Source: CAVVMA01 sp963830715 (GTDB lineage Bacteria; Desulfobacterota; Binatia; Binatales; Binataceae). From it: 64,000 bases of DNA. The notes beneath the pieces were generated by a model. That model ran no database searches and was not told the DNA's origin. It saw only the letters and a list, made by a program, of their open reading frames with translations. The stretch lies in contig CAWHNS010000021.1 of NCBI GenBank assembly GCA_963830715.1, forward strand, positions 62,001-126,000, in the 5' to 3' direction. How positions within the stretch are numbered: the first letter of the stretch is position 1; each line of letters begins with the position of its first letter. Shown here in pieces: positions 47,427 through 55,700 of the stretch. Both the position numbers and the translations under genes were made by a program.

Positions 47427-48239
47427 ATGAGCATCCGCGAACGTCATCAGCGCGAGCGTCTGGCCCGGCGCGACGCTATCCTGGCCGCGGCAGCCAGGGT
47501 CTTCGCGGAGCACGGACTCGAAGGCGCAACGATCGAGATGGTCGCGCGCGAGGCCGAAGTCGCGGTCGGCACGATCTACCTCTATTTCTGCTCGCGCGAC
47601 GACCTCTATCTGAGCCTCACCGCCGAGCGGGTGGATCGGATTCGCGCCCGCTACCTGGAGATCAGGGCGCGCAAGCTCGATCCGCTGGCCGAGCTCAGGC
47701 AGATGACCACCGCGTACCTGGACTATCTGAGGGAGTCGCGCGGCCTCTTCCTGAGCCAGTTATCGGTCGCACAGAGCCAGCTTCTCAAACAGCTCAAGCG
47801 CAAGGCCGAGATCGATCATTTCAAGCGGCTGATGGCATTGAGCCGCGAGGTGTTCGGGTTATGGGAAGCTGCCGTCGGCCGGGTCTGCGCTCACGGCCCG
47901 ATCGATGGCGCAACGGGAAGCGCCCGAACCGCCGCGATTCTCTGGGCCAGCCTGAACGGCGCGTTTCTGCTCACCGGCGACGGCGACGCGTTTCGTGAGG
48001 TAACCGGTCTCGATCCGGACGAGTTGATCGAGGAAGCCTTTGACTTCCAACTCGCCGCGGCAGGTGTCAACGTGGAAGGTGCCGGGACGTTACGCGGCGG
48101 CGCAGCCGCCAAGCGCGCGACTCCCGGTCGGAATGTCGCTTCTACACCAAACGGCAAACTCAGAGGCGCGCCCCGACGGATCGTCGCGGGAAAGAACGGC
48201 GAAGGCGCAAAAGAACTGGTTGCGTCCGGCGTGGTCTAG
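47427..48239 (+). CDS. TetR family transcription regulator
   Basis: From ATG 47427 the protein has 270 residues. The N-terminal helix-turn-helix is AAARVFAEHGLEGATIEMVA then VAVGTIYLYFCSRDDLYLSL. An all-alpha ligand-binding domain and a basic, unstructured tail follow. An ATG at 47382 is in frame, but the promoter places the transcript start after it. Its target is probably the oxidoreductase/hydrolase pair just downstream, with a hydrophobic substrate or CoA ester as ligand. No operator was identified. Confidence 0.85.
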   Translation: MSIRERHQRERLARRDAILAAAARVFAEHGLEGATIEMVAREAEVAVGTIYLYFCSRDDLYLSLTAERVDRIRARYLEIRARKLDPLAELRQMTTAYLDYLRESRGLFLSQLSVAQSQLLKQLKRKAEIDHFKRLMALSREVFGLWEAAVGRVCAHGPIDGATGSARTAAILWASLNGAFLLTGDGDAFREVTGLDPDELIEEAFDFQLAAAGVNVEGAGTLRGGAAAKRATPGRNVASTPNGKLRGAPRRIVAGKNGEGAKELVASGVV

Positions 48240-48266
48240 CCGGGCACGCGCGCAAGGGAGAAAGCT

Positions 48267-49567
48267 ATGAAATTCACGTGGTTTCACCTGATGCCCTATC
48301 GGTTCCTGCCCGAGGACTTCAAGGAGAAGTATCGCAGCGTCTGGGTCAACATCCCACGCGACCTCTACGATCCCAAGGTGGGGCATCGGCTCTACAACGA
48401 CTACCTCGATCAACTCGAATTTGCCGACCGGATGGGTTTCGACGGACTCGGCGTCAACGAGCATCATCAGAACGCGTACGGGCTGATGCCGTCGCCGAAC
48501 CTGATGGCGGCGGCGCTGGCGCGGCGCACCCGCAACGCCAATCTGGTCGTGCTGGGCAACTCGATCGCGCTCTACAATCCGCCGGTGCGGGTCGCCGAGG
48601 AGTTCGCGATGCTCGACGTGATCAGCGGCGGGCGGCTGGTCGCGGGCTTCCCGGTCGGCACCTCGATGGACACGAATTTCTGCTACGGCGTGATCCCGGC
48701 CGAAATCCGCCCCCGCTACTATGAGGCGCACGATCTGATCACACGGGCGTGGGCCGAGAACGAACCGTTCGCCTTCAACGGTAAGTACACCAAGCTTCGA
48801 TACGTCAATCTGTGGCCCAAGCCGATCCAGCAGCCCCGCCCGCCGATCTGGATTCCGGGCGGCGGCTCGGTCGAGACCTGGGACTTCGTTGCCGATCACG
48901 ACTACCAATACAGCTTCCTTTCCTACTTCGGGTATATCCAGGGCAAGAAAGTCGCCGACGGCTACTGGGACGTGATGGCCAAAAAGGGCAAGGAACTCAA
49001 CCCCTACAGCCTCGGTTTCGCGCAGGTGGTGGCGGTGTCCGAGACCGACGAACAGGCCGAGCGCGACTATGCGCCTCACATGGATTACTTCTACAACCGA
49101 TGCCTGCACGTCTATAACGGCTACGCCGACGCGCCCGGCTATCGGACGGTCAAGACCATCAAGGCGGGTATCCTCGGCCAGGTCGGCAAGCAGGCCGCGC
49201 TCAGGCGCGAGGGTCTCAAGTGGAAGGACTTCGTCGACGAGGGCTACGTGATAGCAGGCTCTCCACGAACCGTGCGCCAGCGCCTGCGCGAAGCGATGGA
49301 GCATCTGCGATGCGGCCATCTGATGATGCTGATGCAGGTCGGCTCGATGCCGCCGGAGTTGGTATTCAAATCGACCGAGCTGTTCGCGCGCGAGGTGATG
49401 CCTCACATGCGCGACCTCTGGAAGGACTACCAGGACAAGTGGTCGCCCAAGCGATTGCCGGACGATCAGCGCGTGATGCCGGCCGCGCTGGCGATGGGAA
49501 ACGGCAAGCCCGACGGCGCCGGCGGCCAGGCGCCGGGATTTCATCGGAGGCGCGCGCATCGAAATGA
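48267..49567 (+). CDS. Luciferase-like flavin-dependent oxidoreductase (LLM class), frameshifted at end
   Basis: The ATG at 48267 follows AGGGAGAAAG. The TIM-barrel protein resembles bacterial luciferase/F420-type flavin monooxygenases: FDGLGVNEHHQNAYGLMPSP, LALYNPPVRVAEEFAMLDVI-type motif, SGGRLVAGFPVGTSMDTN, and IWIPGGGSVETW. Near 49535-49537 one G is missing. With it, the protein ends ISSEARASK and its TGA overlaps the next ATG as ATGA (49564-49567). Otherwise it runs on without family similarity. It probably oxidises a hydrophobic substrate together with the downstream hydrolase. Confidence 0.87.
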
Positions 49568-50343
49568 TCACCACTCACGAACTCTGCGAGGGAAAGTTCT
49601 CGATCGAGACGCACGTCTTCGGCGGCGGCGAGCCGCTGCTCTTCCTGCACGGCGCGGGCGGATTCACCGGCTTCGATTCGTTTCTCGAGGACCTCGGGCG
49701 CAAGTTCAGGGTCGTGGCGCCCCACCTGCCGGGTTACGGTTCGTCGACCGGCAGCGAGCATATCGATGACGTAATCGACGCCGCGCTGATGCTCCACGAA
49801 CTGATGGACGCGGTCGAAATGCCCTCCGCGCACGTCGTGGGTCATTCGATGGGTGGAATGCTCGCGGCAGAGCTTGCCGCCCTCGATCCGCATCGCGCCA
49901 AGAAGCTGGTGCTGGCTTCGCCGGCGGGCTTCTGGCTCGACAATCATCCGATACCCGATTTGTTCGCCGCGCAGCTCGACGAGATCGCACCGCTTCTGTT
50001 TCACGACACGAATTCGCCGATCGCAAAAATGATGACGACCATCCCGGAGAATTTCGACGCGCTCGAGGCGATGTACGTCGAGCGTGTGAAACGGTTTGCG
50101 ATGGCGAGCAAATTCCTGTGGCCGATCCCGGATCGCGGACTGAAGAAGCGCGCCTATCGGATCAACGCGCCGACGATGATCCTGTGGGGCGAGTCCGACC
50201 GGCTCATTCCACCGGCCTACGCCAAGGAGTTCCTGGCCCATATCAGGAACTCACGGGTTCATATGATCAAGGAAGCGGGCCACATGATGATGTACGAGCA
50301 GCAGGCCGCATTCGTGAAGGCGGTCACCGACTTCTTGTCCTGA
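49564..50343 (+). CDS. Alpha/beta hydrolase (MhpC-like)
   Basis: The 259-residue hydrolase has LLFLHGAGGFTGF, the nucleophile elbow VVGHSMGGML, LWGESDRLIPPAYA for the acid and IKEAGHMMMYEQ for the histidine. It resembles meta-cleavage product hydrolases and haloperoxidase-type esterases. Its start overlaps the oxidoreductase stop, so the two are translated together. With the TetR gene upstream, this looks like a small inducible catabolic operon. Its substrate, perhaps an aromatic or terpenoid, is not known. Confidence 0.9.
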   Translation: MITTHELCEGKFSIETHVFGGGEPLLFLHGAGGFTGFDSFLEDLGRKFRVVAPHLPGYGSSTGSEHIDDVIDAALMLHELMDAVEMPSAHVVGHSMGGMLAAELAALDPHRAKKLVLASPAGFWLDNHPIPDLFAAQLDEIAPLLFHDTNSPIAKMMTTIPENFDALEAMYVERVKRFAMASKFLWPIPDRGLKKRAYRINAPTMILWGESDRLIPPAYAKEFLAHIRNSRVHMIKEAGHMMMYEQQAAFVKAVTDFLS

Positions 50344-50734
50344 TTTCGGATAATCCTGCTTGGCGGGGGCGGTTCGTGAACCGCCCCCTCCAAGCGTCCT
50401 GCCTGCATCACTTGCAAGACAGGAATCGACCGGCCGGCGAAATGCCGGTCCCGCTTGAGTAACAGCCAACCAGTCCGGACGTAGCGCCGGCGTGTGCGCC
50501 GGGGGCGATTTCGCCGCTCATTCCCTCTGCGGCAGCGCTTTTACCCGCGCCGTACGCACGCCTTCGATCGCACGGTCTCCACACCCAAGGCTTCGCCGAG
50601 ATACGGAACGGTCACGCTACGGCAACTACCTGTCGTTACATAATATAACACACAGAAGTGGTACGTATTGTCTTATAGTACACATCTCTGTACACAAAGT
50701 ATCAAGAGCGTGGATCGTGAATGGAGCTCACTAT
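50344..50734. other. Intergenic region before the tad-type genes
   Basis: It begins with a perfect palindrome, GGGGGCGGTTC-GT-GAACCGCCCCC (50365-50388), that may end the hydrolase transcript. It continues GC-rich to about 50620. From there to 50760 the sequence is strikingly AT-rich (for example ACATAATATAACACAC), unlike the rest of the window. It contains GTACAC repeated at 50678 and 50693. A promoter for tadE is probable in this AT-rich part. GGAG at about 50723 is the ribosome-binding site for ATG 50735. Confidence 0.5.
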
Positions 50735-51294
50735 ATGTTATGTTTATCTACACATAGTATTGAACGCGCCCGCAAGTCAGCGGGTGGGTCGTCCGAATCG
50801 GCGCCCGCCGCGGAGCCGAGGCTTCGGCTGCCCGGCCGGTCGGGCCAGGACCTGGTCGAGTTCGCCATGGTCGTGCCGCTGTTGCTGCTGCTGACCTTTT
50901 CAGTGATGGATTTCGGACGGATGTATTTCGTGCGGATGAACCTCCAGCAGGCCGTGGATGAGGCGGGCCGCTTCGCATCAACGGGGAATCATCTCCCTAA
51001 CCCCAACACCCCGGGGCAGAACCTCTCGCGCGTGAGTTCGATCATTGCGGAGATTCAGCAGAAGGCGCAAGGCGCCGAGGCGATGGGCGTGACCGTCGCG
51101 AACCCTCAAATCACAAGCGTCTATGGGGCCCCGGCAGCGCGGGCGGCCCGCAAGACACGGTAACAATCTCGCTCACTACCAACCTGCCACTGATGACCCC
51201 GATGGTTGGACGGTTCTTTACCAACGGGGTGTACACTTTCACTTCGGCTACCACCTTCAGGAATGAGCCCTTTCCTCCAAGCGAGACAAATTAG
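50735..51294 (+). CDS. TadE-like pilus-assembly protein, frameshifted
   Basis: The start ATG 50735 has GGAG eight bases upstream. After a basic stretch, GQDLVEFAMVVPLLLLLTFS leads into VMDFGRMYFVRMNLQQAVDE, the TadE pattern with the conserved Glu of prepilin-like leaders. In the C-rich run at 51129-51132 a base is missing. The second frame gives GSAGGPQDTVTISLTTNLPL and ends at 51294. TadE proteins are minor pseudopilins of tight-adherence type IVb pili. The rest of the tad machinery is not in the window. Confidence 0.8.
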
Positions 51295-51305
51295 GCGAGA
51301 GCTTT

Positions 51306-51842
51306 ATGACAGCGCCATCTCATCACAATTCCGTAGGCAAAAAGACCATCGCGGGCGAATCTGGCCAGGCGACGGTGGAGCTCGCGACCGCGGTGCCCCT
51401 GGTACTCATCATGCTGTTCGCAATCATCGATTTCGGCCGCGCTCTCAACTACGTGCAGGTGATGATCGAACTGACCCGGCAAGGCTCGAACCTGGCATCC
51501 CGTGGAGACACTTTGTCGCAGGCGGCTTCAGCCGTGGTCTCGGGAGACACTTCCTTAAATTTGAACAGCCGCGGTGAAGTAATCGTAACGTCAGTCAGCG
51601 ACGTCAACAACGTCTATACAATTACCGGGCAAGTATCACAGGGGGGTACTTCGCAAAGCAGCAAGATCGGCAACGGAGTAGGAACCAGGGCCACCGTTCC
51701 GGCCGCGGCAGCCGGCATACTCCAGCCCGGCCAGACGCTTTACGTGACAGAGGTGTTCTACTCATATCAGGCGATCACTCCGATTGCGAATTTTGTGCGG
51801 TTGGTCGTGCCCTCGACCCTGTACGAGGTCGCATACTTCTAG
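51306..51842 (+). CDS. TadE-like pilus-assembly protein (second)
   Basis: The 178-residue protein has the same opening as its neighbour: ESGQATVELATAVPLVLIML then FAIIDFGRALNYVQVMIEL. The mature part is Ser/Thr/Gly-rich and beta-prone (GEVIVTSVSDVNNVYTITG), ending VRLVVPSTLYEVAYF. It is 12 bases after the first TadE-like gene and so in the same transcript. TadE/TadF pairs are usual in Tad loci. Membrane insertion with the C-terminal part outside is expected. Confidence 0.82.
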   Translation: MTAPSHHNSVGKKTIAGESGQATVELATAVPLVLIMLFAIIDFGRALNYVQVMIELTRQGSNLASRGDTLSQAASAVVSGDTSLNLNSRGEVIVTSVSDVNNVYTITGQVSQGGTSQSSKIGNGVGTRATVPAAAAGILQPGQTLYVTEVFYSYQAITPIANFVRLVVPSTLYEVAYF

Positions 51843-51855
51843 GGAGGGGACAGAA

Positions 51856-53163
51856 ATGGCTCTCTGGCATCACGGGACGAACAGGCGGCGCGAGCGCGGG
51901 CAAATCCTTTTGATGTTGGCCGCCGTCATACCCGTTCTCCTTTTGTTCCTGGGCCTTGCAGTTGACTTTGGTCTGATTTACGCCAAGCAGGCGGCGCTCG
52001 CCAGGGGAGTGGATGCCGCGGCGCTGGCCGGCATGCGCAGTCTCAACGAGGGCGTCGCTGCAGCCACAACCATCGCGCAGGACGAGTTCGCTCTCAACTA
52101 TCCGGTGCTCGGCAACGACCCTGTTGCTCCTGTGTTCAACTTTGCCGCCAGTACAGGCTCCAACAACAACATGTTGGTAAATGTCTCTGCCACCGCCACG
52201 GTCCACCCTCTGTTCCTGAGCATGCTGCCGGGATTCCAGACAGTGCAGTTCAGCGCCAGCGCCCAGACGACGCGCGCCGAGCTCATCATGTCGCTGGTGC
52301 TGGATGTGTCAACTTCAATGACTGAGAATGGCGGAAGTACGGCGCTCGCGCCCGCTGTCCAGAGTTTCATCAGTGACTTCGACCCGACTAATACGGACAT
52401 GACCGATCTGGCCTCGATGGTCACCTTCGGAACGACCTCGAAGGTGAATGTAGCCATGCAGCAGCCCTTCAAGAACGCGATCGACAATGCGACCAGTGGA
52501 TTCAATTTCGGCAGCCTTTTTAGCCCTAACTACACTAACTCGACAGCGGGATTAACGGCTGCGCAGAGCGCGATCAACGGCGTCACTGTGCCGGCGGGCC
52601 AGAACGTGACCAAGGTGGCCGTATTTTTTACCGACGGCTGGCCCAATATAAATCAGGACAATCTGACCTGCAGCTCCAGATCAGGGACCCTCACCAACCT
52701 CCTGTATTGCGGGTGCGACACGGGCGATGAATCTCTGGGTCTGTGTACAGCCAATAATTTGGTGTTCTTTTCTCCTACCGCCTGCACTGGAAACGGCGGA
52801 GTCGCCTGTAGCGCGGCGACCCCGGCCTGCGGTGCGACGACTTTTCCCGCGCAGCAGCCCGGCAATAGCACATCGCTCAGTAATACCAACGCCTGTTCCA
52901 GCGACGCGATGTATCGTGCGATCCAAGTGGCCAAAAGCATGCTCGCCCAAAACATTTATGTTTACTCGATCGGCATGGGCTCGGCGATCACCAACCAGCC
53001 GACCGCCGAAGATTTCCTGCGGCAGGTCGCCAACGATCCCGCCAGCTCCACGTTCAATCCCAACGAACCAATTGGAGAGGCGGTGTTTGCATCTGACTCT
53101 GCACAGTTGACGCAGGTCTTTCAGACCATCGCCTCGAAGATTCTTCTCCGCATAACGCAATAG
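51856..53163 (+). CDS. TadG-like protein with VWA domain
   Basis: The 435-residue protein starts at ATG 51856. The N-terminus has RERGQILLMLAAVIPVLLLF then LGLAVDFGLIYAKQAALARG, the TadG/TadE-like leader with a membrane helix. A von Willebrand A domain follows, with MIDAS motif SLVLDVSTSMTENGG and VAVFFTDGWPN. It also has a large insert rich in Cys, Asn and Ser (LLYCGCDTGDESLGLC, ACTGNGGVACSAATPAC). Such proteins stabilise Tad pili or anchor them. It completes a set of three genes. Confidence 0.84.
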   Translation: MALWHHGTNRRRERGQILLMLAAVIPVLLLFLGLAVDFGLIYAKQAALARGVDAAALAGMRSLNEGVAAATTIAQDEFALNYPVLGNDPVAPVFNFAASTGSNNNMLVNVSATATVHPLFLSMLPGFQTVQFSASAQTTRAELIMSLVLDVSTSMTENGGSTALAPAVQSFISDFDPTNTDMTDLASMVTFGTTSKVNVAMQQPFKNAIDNATSGFNFGSLFSPNYTNSTAGLTAAQSAINGVTVPAGQNVTKVAVFFTDGWPNINQDNLTCSSRSGTLTNLLYCGCDTGDESLGLCTANNLVFFSPTACTGNGGVACSAATPACGATTFPAQQPGNSTSLSNTNACSSDAMYRAIQVAKSMLAQNIYVYSIGMGSAITNQPTAEDFLRQVANDPASSTFNPNEPIGEAVFASDSAQLTQVFQTIASKILLRITQ

Positions 53164-53177
53164 AGCGTGAGGATTTC

Positions 53178-55530
53178 ATGCTGTCTAACGCAGGAAGGCC
53201 CGCGATGTCGGCAACATCGACTATTGCTCAGCATCCAGCCGCAGTTTACGCCGCAACTCAGGGGGACCGACCTGATCTACAGCTCAGCGGCGCCCTCGAC
53301 GCGGGATGGATCGCGGGGCCGCTGCGCCTTGGCGTGCTTCTAGCCGCCGTCGTCTCGCAGACCGCGTTCTTCGCCGATGCCTGCATCGGCAAAGGCTCCA
53401 TCAGTGCCCAGTTGATTCGTCCGCCCGGCGTGTACGGGCTCTTTGTCCTCGCAGCATCAGTTCTCGTGCTCGGGGCAAGCCTGACCCCGGCGTTCGCGCG
53501 CTTGTGGAAGGCGATCGCGCTGGACTTCTGCCTGGCTGAGCTCGCGGGCTGGACGTGGATGAGCGTATGGAACCATCAGCAGGCACAGCTCTTCGCGGTG
53601 GTTCTGGCGCTGGTCGGTGTTTGCTCATTCGTGCCCTGGGGGCGGCGATGGCAGACGGGCCTTATCGGGGCCGGCCTTGTCGCTGCCTTGCTCAACACCG
53701 CATTGGTGAGCCCGCCAACGCCCGGGCTGGGCTGCCTTTGGTGCGTCTTACTCGCCGTGTGCGCGCTGGCACTCTACTGCAGCGGGCTGATCGCGCAGCG
53801 GCGGGAGATGATGGCCGACGCTCAGGCCATCCTGCGAGCCGGCCTGGCTCAGGGCGAACTGGCGCAGAAGAGGCTCAAGGAAAGCCAGGCCAACCTGCGC
53901 AAGATCTTCGACGCCTGTCCGGATATCATTTGCGTCAATTCACTGGCCGACAGGCGGTACATCGACGTAAACCAGAAGTTTTCCGCCACCGGCTACAGCA
54001 AATTCGAAGCGCTCGGCGGTTCCCTCGAAACGCTCCGAATCTGGGCCAATCCTGCCCAGCTCCGGAAATTCATGACCGACCTTGGAGCCGAGGCGGTGGT
54101 GCACAACATGGAGGCCGATCTTCGATTCAAGGACGGGAGCATCCGGCCCTGCCTGGTTTCCGGAGCGGTGGTGGAACTCGACTGCGAGCCCCTGCGCCGT
54201 CACTTTCGCCACCGAGATAACCCGGCTCAAGCGAACCGAGCGCGAGCTGATAACGGCCCGCGAGGCCGCAGTGGCGGCTTCGCGCGCCAAGTCGGAATTT
54301 CTGTGCAGCATGTCGCACGAGCTCCGTACTCCGATGAACGCCATCCTTGGCATGGCAGAGCTGCTTGCCGAAGGGTCCTTGAACGCGGAGCAGCGCCAGT
54401 GCGTGGACACCATGACCAGCAACGGCAACTCGTTGCTCTACCTCATCAACAGCATCCTCGATCTCGCCAAAGTCGAAAGCGGGAAGATGCAGCTGGAGGA
54501 GACTGAGTTCGACCTCGAGGAACTGGTCGAACAAGCGCTCCAGACGCTGAGCGCCCGGGCTCACGGCAAGGGACTCGAGCTTGCCACGCGAGTCGTGCCC
54601 GAGGCGCCGTCAAGACTGGTCGGTGACCCGGCGCGGCTGCGCCAGGTACTCATCAACCTGGTTGACAATGCAATCAAGTTCACGCAACACGGCGAAGTAG
54701 TGCTGACCGTCGAGAATCCTGCCGAGACCGACGCGAACAGTGAGGGCAGCGCGGGCCAGGCGATTCGCTTTTCCATTCGCGACACCGGAATCGGCATTCC
54801 GCACGAGAAACTCAAGGCGATCGCCGGCCCCTTCCAGGTCGATTACTGGATGACGCGCAAATACGGCGGCAGCGGACTTGGGATTGCGATCGCGCGCCGG
54901 CTGGTCGATCTGATGGGCGGGTCGCTAGCCGCGAAAAGCCAGGTCGGATGGGGCAGCACGTTTTCCTTCCTGGCTCGCTTCAAGGCGGCGCCGGAACCGA
55001 GGGTCCGCTTGGTCGACCCTAATCTCGCCGGCATCCGGGTGCTGCTGGTCGATGACAATTTCACCAACCGTTCGATTATAGGCGACATTTTGATCGCGCT
55101 GGGCGCCAAAGTCGTCGAAGCCTCCAGCGGAAAGAAAGCGCTTGCCAGGAGCGATCGCGCCCGCCGGGATGCCGAGCCGTACGATTTGGTGTTGCTGGAC
55201 AGTGGGCTGCCGGACATGGACGGCTTCCAGGTCGCGGAACTGCTCGCCCGCGACTGCGACGGCCCCAAGGCGATAATTCTGATGCTGACTTCGGAAAACC
55301 CCGATGCGAAGCTCGCGCGCCTGCGCGAGATCGGCTCTCACGATTACCTGGTGAAACCGCTCAAGCGCACCGAGCTGATACGCAAGGTCGCCACGGCCGT
55401 GGCCAGATCGAACCGCAAGCCATCACTCGAAGCCAGGAGCAAGCCCGTCACGCTGTTTGCCGATGGGCGCGGCGAGTCCGCCGGATTGCTCGAGGACAAT
55501 GCCCGCGTCGGCCGCACAGCGACCCCATAA
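53178..55530 (+). CDS. Hybrid sensor histidine kinase (membrane-PAS-HisKA-HATPase-REC), frameshifted
   Basis: The start ATG 53178 has GAGG six bases upstream and follows the TadG-like gene by 15 bases. About six membrane helices, a PAS domain (KIFDACPDIICVNSLADRRY) and the H-box CSMSHELRTPMNAILGMAEL (His ~380) are present. The ATPase DTGIGIPHE and GGSGLGIAIARR follow, with one receiver (LLDSGLPDMDG, phospho-Asp). A surplus C at 54189-54192 breaks the frame between PAS and H-box. The second receiver and Hpt seen in the kinase at 27044 are absent. The F-box is diverged (GPFQVDYWMTRK instead of FTQADSSTTR). Confidence 0.85.
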
Positions 55531-55700
55531 CATGCGGGCGAGAGAATCGCCCCGACACCTGACTGTTGCGCGCGCGCAACAGAGCGCTACACGCAACGTC
55601 GGGCGCTCGTCTCCATGCTCTTTTTGACGCGTCTAAATGTACTGAAGCAGAATCGCCGCGTCCGCCGTCGGGCATCGGATTTGCTCCTGTATCCCGCTGA
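55531..55700. other. Intergenic region between the two kinase genes
   Basis: 170 bases contain the palindrome TTGCGCGCGCAA (55564-55575). No promoter or terminator stands out. Confidence 0.35.
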
